A stretch of 64,000 bases of DNA from the NCBI GenBank assembly GCA_947650365.1, contig CANTAL010000139.1, positions 124,001-188,000 of the forward strand, in the 5' to 3' direction. Positions 1-12,967 of this stretch are shown piece by piece (within the stretch, counting starts at the first letter, position 1; each line of letters begins with the position of its first letter). The notes beneath the pieces were generated by a model. That model saw only the letters and a program-made list of their open reading frames with translations. It was not told the origin of the DNA and did not search any database. A program made the position numbers and the translations under genes. The stretch comes from Chamaelirium japonicum. Taxonomy: Eukaryota > Streptophyta > Magnoliopsida > Liliales > Melanthiaceae.

Positions 1-268
1 CGTATGATCCATTCTAATTCAATCGTACGTTCCATTCTAATTCATTCGTACGATCCATTCTAATTCATTCGTACGATCCATTCTAATTCATTCGTACGAT
101 CCATTCTAATTCCTTCGTACGATCCATTCTAATTCATTCGTACGATCCATTCGAATTCATTCGCGCAATCTATTCGAATTCATTCGTACGATCCATTCTA
201 ATTCATTCGTACGATCCATTCTAATTCATTCGTACAATCCATTCTAATTTTTTCGCATGAATGTATCC
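1..268 (-). repeat. satellite block R1
   Basis: Runs in from the window edge. It ends in a 28-mer fragment (GAATGTATCCAT) joined abruptly to CGAATGAATTAG near 268-272. Confidence 0.95.
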
Positions 269-1933
269 ATCGAATGAATTAGAATGGATCGTACGAATGA
301 ACTAGAATGGATACATTCGTGCGAATGAATTAGAATGGATCGTACGAATGAATTAGAATGGATCGTACGAATGAATTAGAATGGATCTTACAAATGAATT
401 AGAATGGATCGTGCGAATGAATTAGAATGGATCGTACAAATGAATTAGAATGGATACATTCGTGCGAATGAATTAGAATGGATCATACGAATGAGTAAGA
501 ATGGATCGTACGAATGAAATAGAATGGATTATACAAATGAATTAAAATGGATACATTCGTGCGAATGAATTAGAATAGATCGTATGTACGAATGAATTAG
601 AATGGATACATTCGTGCGAATGAAATAGAATGGATCGTATGAATGAATTAGAATGGATCGTGCGAATGAATTAGAATGGATTGTACGAATGAATTAGAAT
701 GGATCGTACGAATGAACTAGAATGGATACATTCGTGCGAATGAATTAGAATGGATCGTACGCATGAATTAGAATGGATCGTATGAATGAATTAGAATGGA
801 TCTTACGAATGAATTAGAATGGATCGTACGAATAAATTAGAATAGATCGTATGAATGGTTTAGAATGGATATATTCGTGCGAATGAATTAGAATGGATCG
901 GACGAATGAATTAGAATGGATCGTACGAATGAATTAGAATGGATCAAATGAATGAATTAGAATGGTTACATTCATGCGAATGAATTAGAATGGATCGTAC
1001 GAATGGATTAGAATGGATACATTCGTGCGAATGAATTAGAATGGATCATACGAATGAGTAAGAATGAATCGTACGAATGAAATAGAATGGATTGTACGAA
1101 TGAATTAGAATGGATCGTGCGAATGAATTTGAATCGATCGTACGAATGAATTAGAATGGATCGTGCTAATGAATTAGAATTGATCGTACGAATGAAATAG
1201 AATGGATTGTACGAATGATTTAGAATGGATCGTACGAATGAATTAGAATGGATCGTACGAATGATTTAGAATGGATACATTCGTGCGAATGAATTAGAAT
1301 GGATCATACGAATGAGTAAGAATGGATCGTACGAATGAAATAGAATGGATTGTACGAATGAATTAGAATGGATTCGTACGAATGAATTAGAATGGATACA
1401 TTCGTGCGAATGAATTAGAATGGATCGTACCAATGAGTAAGAATGGATCGTACGAATGAAATAGAATGGATTGTGCGAATGAATTAGAATGGATCGTACG
1501 AATGAATTAGAATGGATCGTGTGAAAGCATTAGAATGGATTGTATGAATGAATTAGAATAGATCGTATGAATGAATTAGAATGGATCGTACGAATGAATT
1601 AGAATGGATCGTACAAATGAATTAGAATGGATCGTACGAATGAATTAGAATGGATACATTCGTGCGAATGAATTAGAATGGATACATTCGTGCGAAAGAA
1701 TTAGAATAGATCGTATGAATGAATTAGAATGGATCCTATGAATGAATTAGAATGGATCGTGCGAATGAATTAGAATGGATCGTACGAATGAATTAGAATG
1801 GATCGTGCTAATGAATTAGAATTGATCGAACGAATGAATTAGCATGGATCGTGCTAATGAATTAGAATGGAACGTACGAATGAATTTGAATGGATCGTGT
1901 GAAAGAATTAGAATGGATTATATGAATGAATTA
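269..1933 (+). repeat. satellite block F1
   Basis: Long F block with 28-mers spaced every few monomers. From about 711 it carries an ordered variant series (GAACTAG, CTTAC, CGGAC, TCAAAT and others) that recurs at 10.4 kb with a spacing of 9715-9737 bp. Its last 120 bp hold the marker series TAGCATGG, GTGCTAATG, GTGTGAAAG seen before most EcoRI-type hairpins. Confidence 0.95.
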
Positions 1934-2360
1934 GAATGAATTCGTATGATCCATTCGAATTCATTCGCACGATCCATTCTAATTCATTCATACGATCCAT
2001 TCTAATTCATTCATACAATCCATTCTAATTCTTTCACACGATCCATTCTAATTCATTCGTAGGATCCCTTCTAATTCATTCGTACAATCTATTCTATTTC
2101 ATTTGTATGATCCATTCTTACTCATTCGTATGATCCATTCTAATTCATTTGGACGAATGTATCCATTCTAATTTATTCGTACGATACATTCTAATTCATT
2201 CGTACGATCCATTCTAATTCATTCGTACAATCCATTCTAATTCATTCGTCCGATCCATTCTAATTCATTCGCACGAATGTATCCATTCTAATTCATTCGT
2301 ACGATCCATTCTAATTCATTCGTACGATCCATTCTAATTCATTCGTAAGATCCATTCTAA
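711..2360. repeat. 9.7-kb-spaced segment, copy 1
   Basis: Aligned with 10425-12130 by rare variants: GAATGGTTTAG (about 853), GTACCAATGAGTAAG (about 1427) and hairpin start 1934. Offsets are 9715-9737 bp, a difference close to one monomer. The segment spans the F1/R2 switch. Confidence 0.8.
1934..1966. repeat. EcoRI-type hairpin switch, loop N-D
   Basis: F-to-R switch. Arm GAATGAATTCG 1934-1944, loop TATGATCCATT 1945-1955, arm CGAATTCATTC 1956-1966; arms are perfect complements and each holds GAATTC. Confidence 0.93.
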
Positions 2361-3560
2361 TTCATTCGTACGATCCATTCTAATTCATTCGCACGAATGT
2401 ATCCATTCTAGTTCATTCGTACGATCCATTCTAATTCATTCATACGATCCATTCTAATTCATTCGCACGATCCATTATAATTCATTCATACGATCCATTC
2501 AAATTCATTCATACGATCCATTCTAATTCATTCGTACGATCCATTCTAATTCTTTCGCACAAATATATCCATTCTAATTCATTCGTACGATCTATTCTAA
2601 TTCATTCGCACGATCCATTCTAATTCATTCATACGATCCATTCTAATTCATTCGCACGATCTGTTCTTATTCATTCGCATAATCCATTCTAATTTATTCG
2701 CACGAATGTATCCATTCTAATTCATTCGTACGATCCATTCTAATTCATTCGTACGATCCATTCTAATTCATTCGTATGATCTATTCTAATTAATTCGTAT
2801 GATCTATTCTAATTCATTTGTACGATCCATTCTAATTCATTCATACAATCCATTCTAATTAATTCGCACGAATGTATCCATTCTAATTAATTCGTACGAT
2901 CCATTCTAATTCATTCGTATGATCTATTCTTATTCATTCGCACGATCCAGTCTAATTGATTCGCACGATCCATTCTAATTCATTCGCACGAATGTATCCA
3001 TTCTAATTCATTCGTACAATCCATTCTAATTCATTAATATGATCCATTCTAATTCATTCGTACGATCCATTCTAATTCATATGCACAAAGGTATCCATTC
3101 TAATCCATTCGTAGGATCCATTCTAATCCATTCGTACGTTCCATTCTAATTCATTCGTACGATCCATTCTAATTCATTCGCTCGAATGTATCCATTCTAA
3201 TCCATTCGTACGATCCATTCTAATCCATTCGTACGATCCATTCTAATTCTTTCACATAAATGTAACCATTCTAATTCATTCATTTGATCCATTCTAATCC
3301 ATTCGTACGATCCATTCTAATTCATTCGTCCGATCCATTCTAATTCATTCGCACGAATGTATCCATTCTAATTCATTCGTACGATCCATTCTAATTCATT
3401 CGTACGATCCATTCTAATTCATTCGCACGAATGTATCCATTCTAGTTCATTCGTACGATCCATTACGATCCATTCTTACTCATTGGTACGATCCATTCTA
3501 ATTCATTCGTACGAATGTATCCAGTCTAATTCATTCGTACGATCCATTCTAATCCATTCG
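1967..3560 (-). repeat. satellite block R2
   Basis: Begins with the mirrored marker series (CATACAATCC, CTTTCACAC, TTACTC, TATTTC) that appears in F orientation upstream of the hairpin. It ends with an abrupt CCATTCG / GAATTAG join at 3560/3561 without a clear dyad. Confidence 0.95.
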
Positions 3561-4012
3561 GAATTAGAATGGATCGTACGAATGTATTAGAATGGATCGT
3601 ATGAGTGAATTAGAATGGATCGTACGAATGAATTAAAATGGATCGTATGAATGAATTAGAATGGATACATTCGTGTGAATGAATTAGAATGGATCGTATG
3701 AATGAATTAGAATAAATTTTGTGAATGAATTAGAACTGATCGTACGAATGAATTAGAATGGATACATTCGTGCGAATGAATTAGAATGGATTGTATGAAT
3801 GAATTAGAATGGATCCTATGAATGAATTAGAATGGATCATGCGAATGAATTAGAATGGATCGTACGATGAATTAGAATGGATCGTGCTAATGAATTAGAA
3901 TTGATCGAACGAATGAATTAGCATGGATCGTGCTAATGAATTAGAATGGAACGTACGAATGAATTAGAATGGATCGTGTGAAAGAATTAGAATGGATTGT
4001 ATGAATGAATTA
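3561..4012 (+). repeat. satellite block F2
   Basis: Short F block carrying GATTTTGTG, CCTATG, TAGCATGG, GTGCTAATG and GTGTGAAAG markers in the same order as 21.7-22.2 kb and 33.3-33.8 kb. Confidence 0.94.
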
Positions 4013-4045
4013 GAACGAATTCGTACGATCCATTCGAATTCATTC
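4013..4045. repeat. EcoRI-type hairpin switch, loop N-D
   Basis: Arm GAACGAATTCG 4013-4023 (one mismatch, C for T), loop TACGATCCATT 4024-4034, arm CGAATTCATTC 4035-4045. Confidence 0.9.
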
Positions 4046-4938
4046 GCACGATCCATTCTAATTCATTCATACGATCCATTCTAATTCATTCATACAATCC
4101 ATTCTAATTCTTTCACACGATCCATTCTAATTCATTCGTAGGATCCATTCTAATTCATTCGTACAATCTATTAGATTTCATTCGTACGATCCATTCTTAC
4201 TCATTCGTATGATCCATTCTAATTCATTCGGACGAATGTATCCATTCTAATTTATTCGTGCGATCCATTCTAATTCATTCGTACGATCCATTCTAATTCA
4301 TTCGTACGATCCATTCTAATTCATTCGTCCGATCCATTCTAATTCATTCGCACAAATGTATCCATTCTAATTCATTCGTACGATCCATTCTAATTCATTC
4401 GTACGATCCATTCTAATTCATTCGTAAGATCCATTCTAATTCATTCGTACGATCCATTCTAATTCATTCGCACGATCCATTCTAATTCATTCGCACGAAT
4501 GTATCCATTCTAGTTCATTTGTACGATCCATTCTAATTCATTCATACAATCCATTCTAATTCATTCGCACGAATGTATCCATTCTAATTCATTCGCACGA
4601 ATGTATCCATTCTAATTCATTCGTACGATCAGTTCTAATTCATTCACGAAATCTATTCTAATTCATTCATACGATCCATTCTAATTCATTCACATGAATG
4701 TATCCATTCTAATTCATTCATACGATCCATTCTAATTCATTCGTACGATCCATTCTAATTCACTCATACGATCCATTCGAATACATTCATACGATCCATT
4801 CTAATTTATTTGCACAAATTTATCCATTCTAATTCATTCGTACGATCCATTCTAATTCCTTCGTACGATCCATTCTAATTCATTCGTACGATCCATTCTA
4901 ATTCATTTCGTACGATCCATTCTAATTCATTCGTACGA
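4046..4938 (-). repeat. satellite block R3
   Basis: Starts like R2 (CATACAATCC, CTTTCACAC, GTAGG). It ends at a CGATCG-centred R-to-F palindrome (centre 4938/4939) of about 60 bp with a first mismatch at 4945. Confidence 0.95.
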
Positions 4939-5663
4939 TCGTACAAATGAATTAGAATGGATCGTATGAATGAATTAGAATGGATCGGGCGAATGAATTA
5001 GAATGGATCGTACGAATGAATTAGAACGGATCGTACGAAGGAATTAGAATGGATCGTACGAATGAATTATAATGGATCGTACGAATGAATTAGAATAGAT
5101 CGTACGAATGAATTAGAATGGAGAGTACGAAGGAATTAGAATGGATCGTACTAATGAATTAGACTGGATCGTACGAATGAATTTGAATGGATACATTTGT
5201 GCGAATGAATCTAAATGGATTGTTTGAATGAATTATAATGGATCGTACGAATGAATTAGAATGGATCGTACGAATGAATTAGAATAGCTCATACGAATGA
5301 ATTAGAATGAATCGTATGAATGAATTAGAATGGTTACATTCGTGCGATGAATTAGAATAGATCGTACGAATGAATTAGAATGGATCGTACGAATAAATTA
5401 GAATGGATCGTGGGAATGAATTAGAATGGATCATACGAATGAATTAGAATGGATCCACCGAATGAGTTAGAATGGATCATACGAATGAATTAGAATTGAT
5501 TGTACGAATGAATTAGAATGGATTGTGCGAATGAATTAGAATGGATCGTATGAATGAATAAGAATGGATCGTACGAATCAATTAGAATGGATCGTGCGAA
5601 TGAATTAGCATGAATCGTACGACTGTATTAGAATTGTTCGTACGAATGAATTAGAATGAATCG
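4939..5663 (+). repeat. satellite block F3 (module copy 1)
   Basis: First of three related modules. Diagnostic variants are ATTTGTGCGAATG, AATCTAAATGG, TAGCTCATACG and CCACCGAATGAGTTAG. It ends in a near-palindromic F-to-R switch GAATGAATCGTACGATG at about 5655-5670. Confidence 0.95.
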
Positions 5664-6547
5664 TACGATGCATTCTAATTCAATCGTCCGATCCATTCTA
5701 ATTCATTCGCATGAATGTATCCATTCTAATTCATTCGTACAATCCATTCTATTTCATTCTTACGATCCATTCTTACTCATTCGTATGATCCATTCTAATT
5801 CATTCGTATGATCGATTCTAATTCATTCATACGATCCATTCTAATTAATTCGTACGATCCATTCTAATTCATTCGCACGATCCATTCTAATTCATTCATA
5901 CGATCCATTCTAATTCATTCATACGATCCATTCTAATTCATTCGCCCGATCCATTCTAATTCATTCATACGATCCATTCTATTCGAATGGATCATGCGAT
6001 CCATTCGAATTCATTCGCACGATCCATTCTAATTCATTCATACGATCCATTCTAATTCATTCATACAATGCTTTCTAATTCTTTCGCACGATCCATTCTA
6101 ATTCATTCATACGATCCATTCTAATTCATTCGTACGATCCATTCTAATTCACTCATACGATCCATTCTAATACATTCATACGATCCATTCTAATTCATTT
6201 GCACGAATATATCCATTCTAATTCATTCGTATGATCCATTCTAATTCCTTCGTACGATCCATTCTAATTCATTCGTACAATCTATTCTAATTCATTCGTA
6301 CGATCCATTCTAATTCATTCGTACGATCCATTCTAATTCCTTCGTACGATCCATTCTAATTCCTTCGTACGATCCATTCTAATTCATTCATACAATCCAT
6401 TCTAATTCTTTCACACGATCCATTCTAATTCATTCGTACGATCCATTCTAATTCAATCCTGCAATCCATTCTATTTCATTCGTACGATCCATTCTTACTC
6501 ATTCGTACGATCCATTCTAATTCATTCACACGAATGTATCCATTCGT
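5664..6547 (-). repeat. satellite block R4
   Basis: Opens with CAATCGTCCG as in the other two module copies and holds the 23-bp micro-inversion at 5971-5993. It ends in the R-to-F dyad CATTCGTACGAATG at 6541-6554. Confidence 0.95.
5971..5993. repeat. micro-inversion hairpin (copy 1)
   Basis: GATCCATTC, 5-nt TATTC, GAATGGATC: 9-bp perfect arms marking a very short F insertion inside an R block. The same 23 bp recur at 8850 and 13297. Confidence 0.92.
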
Positions 6548-7403
6548 ACGAATGAATTAGAATAGATTGTACGAATGAATTAGAATGGATCGTACGAATG
6601 AATTAGAATGGATCGTACGAAGGAATTAGAATGGTTCGTACGAATGAATTAGAATGGATCGTACGAATGAATTAGAATAGATCGTACGAATGAATTAGAA
6701 TGGATCGTACGAAGGAATTAGAATGGATCGTACAAATGAATTAGAATGGATATATTCGTGCAAATGAATTAGAATGGATCGTATGAATGTATTAGAATGG
6801 ATCGTATGAGTGAATTAGAATGGATTGTACGAATGAATTAGAATGGATCGTATGAATGAATTAGAATGGATACATTCGTGCGAATGAATTAGAATTGATC
6901 GTACGAATGAATTAGAATGGATCGTGTGAATGAATTAGAATGGATCGTACGAATGAATTAGAATGGATCGTACGAATGAACTAGAATCGATACATTCGTG
7001 CGAATGAATTAGAATGGATCGTACGAATGAATTTGAATGGATCGTACGAATGAATTAGAATGGATCTTACGAATGAATTAGAATCGATCGTACGAATGAA
7101 TTAGAATGGATCGTACGAATGAATTAGAATGGATACATTCGTGCGAATGAATTAGAATGGATCGGACGAAGGAATTAGAATGGATCGTACGAATGAATTA
7201 GAATGGATCAAATGAATGAATTAGAATGGTTACATTCATGCGAATGAATTAGAATGGATCGTACGAATGGATTAGAATGGATCGTACGAATGGATTAGAA
7301 TGGATACATTCGAGCGAATGAATTAGAATGGATCGTACGAATGAATTAGAATGGATCGTACGAATGGATTAGAATAGATCCTACGAATGGATTAGAATGG
7401 ATA
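6548..7403 (+). repeat. satellite block F4
   Basis: Contains a near-complete 18-monomer higher-order unit from 6974. The unit breaks off inside its last monomer at ATACC, where the strand switches to R (CATTTCACACG) with no evident dyad. Confidence 0.95.
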
Positions 7404-7404
7404 C
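6974..7404 (+). repeat. 18-monomer higher-order unit, 3' truncated
   Basis: Same monomer order as the full unit at 43934-44372: GAACTAG 28-mer, then CTTAC, 28-mer, CGGAC, TCAAAT, GTTACATTCATGC, CATTCGAGC, CCTAC and the start of ATACCTTTGTGC. The strand switch removes its last 8 or so bases. Confidence 0.88.
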
Positions 7405-7797
7405 CATTTCACACGATCCATTATAATTCATTCGTACGATCCATTCTAATTCATTCGCACGATCCATTCTAATTCATTCGTACGATCCATTCTAATTCCT
7501 TCGTACGATCCATTCTAATTCATTCGTACGATCTATTCTAATTCATTCGTACGATCCATTCTAATTCCTTCGTACGATCCATTCTAATTCCTTCGTACGA
7601 TCCATTCTAATTCATTCGTACGATCCATTCTAATTCATTCATACAATCCATTCTAATTCTTTCACATGATTCATTCTAATTCATTCGTACGATCCATTCT
7701 AATTCATTCGTGCAATCCATTCTATTTCATTCGTACAATCCATTCTTACTCATTCGTACGATCCATTCTAATTCATTCACACAAATGTATCCATTCA
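7404..7797 (-). repeat. satellite block R5
   Basis: Short R block with several ATTCC-TTCG variants. It ends with TGTATCCATTCATACGAATG, a switch string closely shared with 9361-9380, and with CATTCGTACG at 6541 and 12261. Confidence 0.95.
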
Positions 7798-8498
7798 TAC
7801 GAATGAATTAGAATAGATTGTACGAATGAATTAGAATGGATCGTACGAATGAATTAGAATGGATCGTACGAAGGAATTAAAATGGATCGTACGAATGAAT
7901 TAGAATGGATCGTACAAATGAATTAGAATAGATCGTACGAATGAATTAGAATGGATCGTATGAAGGAATTAGAATGGATCGTATGAATGAATTAGACTGG
8001 ATCGTACGAATGAATTTGAATGGATACATTTGTGCGAATGAATCTAAATGGATTGTATGAATGAATTACAATGGATCGTACGAATGAATTAGAATGGATC
8101 GTACGAATGAATTAGAATAGCTTATACGAATGAATTAGAATGAATCGTATGAATGAATTAGAATGGTTACATTTGTGCGAATGAATTAGAATAGATCGTA
8201 CGAATGAATTGGAATGGATCGTACGAATAAATTAGAATGGATCGTACGAATGAATTAGAATGGATCATACGGATTAATTAGAATGGATCTTACGAATGAA
8301 TTAGAATGGATCGTACGAATGAATTAGAATGGATCGTACGAATGAATTAGAATGGATCGTGCGAATGAATTAGAATGTATCGTATGAATGAATAAGAATG
8401 GATCGTACGAATGAATTATAATGGATCGTGCGAATGAATTAGCATGAATCGTACGAATGTATTAGAATGGATCGTACGAATGAATTAGAATGAATCGT
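7798..8498 (+). repeat. satellite block F5 (module copy 2)
   Basis: Second copy of the F3 module (AATCTAAATGG, TAGCTTATACG). It ends in a roughly 50-bp imperfect F-to-R palindrome centred at 8498/8499 (GAATGAATCGT / ACGATCCATTC). Confidence 0.95.
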
Positions 8499-9375
8499 AC
8501 GATCCATTCTAATTCAATCGTCCGATCCATTCTAATTCTTTCGCATGAATGTATCCATTCTAATTCATTCGTATAATCCATTTTATTTCATTCGTACGAT
8601 CCATTCTTACTCATTCGTATGATCCATTCTAATTCATTCGTATGATCCAGTCTAATTCATTCGTACGGTCCATTCTAATTCATTCGTACGATCCATTCTA
8701 AGTCATTCGCACATCCATTCTAATTCATTCATACGATCCATTCTAATTCATTCATACGATCCATTCTAATTCATTCATACGATCCATTCTAATTCATTCC
8801 TACAATCCATTCTAATTCATTCGCCCGATCCATTCTAATTCATTCATACGATCCATTCTATTCGAATGGATCATGCGATCCATTCGGATTCATTCGCACG
8901 ATCCATTCTAATTCATTCGTACGATCCATTCTAATTTATTCATACAATGCATTCTAATTCTTTCGCACGATCCATTCTAATTCATTCATACGATCCATTC
9001 TAATTCATTCGTACGATCCATTCTAATTCACTCATACGATCCATTCTAATACATTCATACGATCCATTCTAATTCATTTGCACGAATATATCCATTCTAA
9101 TTCATTCGTACGATCCGTTCTAATTCCTTCGTACGATCCATTCTAATTCATTTGTATGATCCATTCTATTTCATTCATACAATCCATTCTAATTCTTTCA
9201 CACGATCCATTCTAATTCATTCGTACGATCCATTCGTACTATCCGTTCTAATTCACTCATACGATCCATTCTAATTCATTCATACGATCCATTCTAATTC
9301 ATTTGCACAAAGGTATCCATTCTAATTCATTCGTACGATCCATTCTAATTCATTCACACGAATGTATCCATTCAT
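8499..9375 (-). repeat. satellite block R6
   Basis: Opens with CAATCGTCCG like R4 and holds the micro-inversion at 8850-8872. It switches to F at TCCATTCATACGAATG. Confidence 0.95.
8850..8872. repeat. micro-inversion hairpin (copy 2)
   Basis: Same GATCCATTC / TATTC / GAATGGATC structure as 5971, 2879 bp downstream. Confidence 0.92.
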
Positions 9376-11670
9376 ACGAATGAATTAGAATAGATTGTAC
9401 GAATGAATTAGAATGGATCGTACGAAGGAATTAGAATGGATCGTACGAAGGAATTAGAATGGATCGCACGAATGAATTAGAATGGATCGTACGAATGAAT
9501 TAGAATGGATCGTACAAATGAATTAGAATGGATCGTACGAAGGAATTAGAATGGATCGTGCGAATGAATTAGAATGGATCGTACGAATAAATTAGAATGG
9601 ATCGTACGAATGAACTAGAATGGATACATTCGTGCGAATGAATTAGAATGGATCGTACGAATGAATTAGAATGGATCGTACGAATGAATTAGAATGGATC
9701 GTACGAATGGATTAGAATGGATCATATGAATGAATTAGAATGGATCGTGCGAATGAATTAGAATGGATCGAACGAATGAATTAGAATGGATATATTCGAG
9801 CGAATGAATTAGAATAGATCGTAGGAATGAATTAGACTGGATAATACGAATGAATTAGAATGGATCGTACGAACGAATTAGAATGGATCGTACGAACAAA
9901 TTAGAATGGATCATATGAACGAATTAGAATGGATCATACGAATGAATTAGAATGGATACATTCGAGCGAATGAATTAGAATGGATCGTGCGAATGAATTT
10001 GAATAGATCATAGGAATGAATTAGAATGGATCGTGCAAATAAATTAGAATGGATACATTCGTGCGAATGAATTAGAATGGATTATGCGAATGAATTAGAA
10101 TAGATCGTACGAATGAATTAGAATGGATATATTTGAACGAATAAATTAGAATAGATCATACGAATGAATTAGAATGGATCGTACGAATGAATTAGAATGG
10201 ATAGTGCGAATAAATTAGAATGGATCGTACGAATGAATTAGAATGGATACATTCGTGCGAATGAATTAGAATGGATCATACGAATGAGTAAGAATGGGTC
10301 GTACAAATGAAATAGAATGGATTATTGAAATGAATTAGAATGGATCGTACGAATGAATTAGAATGGATACATTCGTGCGAATGAATTAGAATGGATCGTA
10401 CGAATGAATTAGAATGGATCGTACTAATGAACTAGAATGGATACATTCGTGCGAATGAATTAGAATGGATCGTACGAATGAATTAGAATGGATCGTACGA
10501 ATGAATTAGAATGGATCTTACGAATGAATTAGAATGGATCGTACGAATAAATTAGAATGGATCGTATGAATGGTTTAGAATGGATACATTCGTGCGAATG
10601 AATTAGAATGGATCGGACGAATGAATTAGAATGGATCGTACGAATGAATTAGAATGGATCAAATGAATGAATTAGAATGGTTACATTCATACGGATGAAT
10701 TAGAATGGATCGTACGAATGGATTAGAATGGATCGTACGAATGGATTAGAATAGATACATTCGTGCGAATGAATTAGAATGGATATACGAATGAGTAAGA
10801 ATGGATCGTACGAATGAAATAGAATGGATTGTACGAATGAATTAGAATGGATCGTGCGAATGAATTTGAATGGATCGTACGAATGAATTAAAATGGATTG
10901 TGCTAATGAATTAGTATTGATCGTACGAATGAAATTGAATGGATTGTACAAATGATTTAGAATGGATCATACGAATGAATTAGAATGGATCATACGAATG
11001 ATTTAGAATGGATATATTCGTGCGAATGAATTAGAATGGATCATACGAATGAGTAAGAATGGAACGTACGAATGAAATAGAATGGATTGTACGAATGAAT
11101 TAGAATGGATTCGTATAAATGAATTAGAATGGATACATTCGTGCGAATGAATTAGAATGGATCGTACCAATGAGTAAGAATGGATCGTACGAATGAAATA
11201 GAATGGATTGTGCGAATGAATTAGAATGGATCGTACGAATGAATTAGAATGGATCGTGTGAAAGAATTAGAATGGATTGTATGAATGAATTAGAATAGAT
11301 CGTATGAATGAATTAGAATGGATCGTACGAATGAATTAGAATGGATCGCACGAATGAATTAGAATGGATCGTACGAATGAATTAGAATGGATACATTCGT
11401 GCGAATGAATTAGAATGGATACATTCGTGTGAAAGAATTAGAATAGATCATGTGAATGAATTAGAATGGATCCTATGAATGAATTAGAATGGATCGTGCG
11501 AATGAATTAGAATGGATCGTACGAATGAATTAGAATGGATCGTGCTAATGAATTAGAATTGATCGAACGAATGAATTACCATGGATCGTGCTAATGAATT
11601 AGAATGGAACGTATGAATGAATTAGAATGGATCGTGTGAAAGAATTAGAATGGATTGTATGAATGAAATA
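9376..11670 (+). repeat. satellite block F6
   Basis: 2.3 kb without a switch. The segment from about 10425 repeats the order of F1 at 9.7-kb spacing, including the rare variants GAATGGTTTAG, GTACCAATGAG and TAGCATGG (here TACCATGG). Its reverse strand at 10700-10951 stays open for 83 codons only because stop-bearing monomers are mutated. Confidence 0.95.
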
Positions 11671-12130
11671 GAATGAATTCGTACGATCCATTCGAATTCA
11701 TTCGCACGATCCATTCTAATTCATTCATACGATCCATTCTAATTCATTCATACAATCCATTCTAATTCTTTCACACGATCCATTCTAATTCATTCGTAGG
11801 ATCCATTCTAATTCATTCGTACAATCTATTCTATTTCATTCGTACGATCCATTCTTACTCATTCGTATGATCCATTCTAATTCATTCGGACGAATGTATC
11901 CATTCTAATTTATTCGTACGATCCATTCTAATTCATTCGTACGATCCATTCTAATTCATTCGTACGATCCATTCTAATTCCTTCGTCCGATCCATTCTAA
12001 TTCATTCGCACGAATGTATCCATTCTAATTCATTCGCACGAATGTATCCATTCTAATTCATTCGTACGATCCATTCTAATTCATTCGTACGATCCATTCT
12101 AATTCATTCGTAAGATCCATTCTAATTCAT
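10425..12130. repeat. 9.7-kb-spaced segment, copy 2
   Basis: Partner of 711-2360. It includes the F6/R7 hairpin switch, so block and switch were duplicated together. Confidence 0.8.
11671..11703. repeat. EcoRI-type hairpin switch, loop N-D
   Basis: Perfect arms 11671-11681 and 11693-11703, loop TACGATCCATT 11682-11692. Confidence 0.94.
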
Positions 12131-12267
12131 TCGTACGATCCATTCTAATTAATTCGTACGATCCATTCTAATTCATTCGTGCAATCCATTCTATTTCATT
12201 CGTACGATTCATTCTTACTCATTTTTACGATCCATTCTAATTCATTCACACGAATGTATCCATTCGT
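11704..12267 (-). repeat. satellite block R7
   Basis: Mirrors the marker order of F6 (CTTTCACAC, GTAGG, TATTTC, TTACTC, GGACG). It ends at CATTCGTACGAATG, 12261-12274. Confidence 0.95.
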
Positions 12268-12967
12268 ACGAATGAATTAGAATAGATTGTACAAATGAAT
12301 TAGAACGGATCGTACGAATGAATTAGAATGGATCGTACGAAGGAATTAGAATGGATCGCACGAATGAATTAGAATGGATCGTACGAATGAATTAGAATAG
12401 ATCGTACGAATGAATTAGAATGGATCGTACGAAGGAATTAGAATGGATCGTACGAATGAATTAGACTGGATCGTACGAATGAATTTGAATGGATACATTT
12501 GTGCGAATGAATCTAAATGGATTGTATGAAAGAATTACAATGGATCGTACGAATGAATTAGAATGGATCGTACGAATGAATTAGAATAGCTCATACGAAT
12601 GAATTAGAATGAATCGTATGAATGAATTAGAATGGTTACATTTGTGCGAATAAATTAGAATAGATCGTACGAATGAATTAGAATGGATTGTACAAATAAA
12701 TTAGAATGGATTGTGGGAATGAATTAGAATGGATCGTATGAATGAATTAGAATCGATCCACCGAATGAGTTAGAATGGATCATACGAATGAATTAGAATG
12801 GATTGTACGAATGAATTAGAATGGATTGTGCGAATGAATTAGAATGGATCGTATGAATGAATAAGAATGGATCGTACGAATGAATTAGAATGGATCGTGC
12901 GAATGAATTAGCATGAATCGTACGAATGTATTAGAATGGATCGTACGAATGAATTAGAATGAATCGT
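12268..12967 (+). repeat. satellite block F7 (module copy 3)
   Basis: Third copy of the F3 module, with AATCTAAATGG, TAGCTCATACG and CCACCGAATGAGTTAG. It switches to R at GAATCGT / ACGATCC, centre 12967/12968. Confidence 0.95.

Noticed and set aside
10700..10951. 83-codon open frame on the reverse strand
   Set aside because: It is the satellite read in three phases (recurring ILIHSYDPF, FIRTIHSNSF and similar). It stays open only because TAA-bearing monomers are mutated (for example TATTTC for TAATTC). No ribosome-site, splice or domain evidence.
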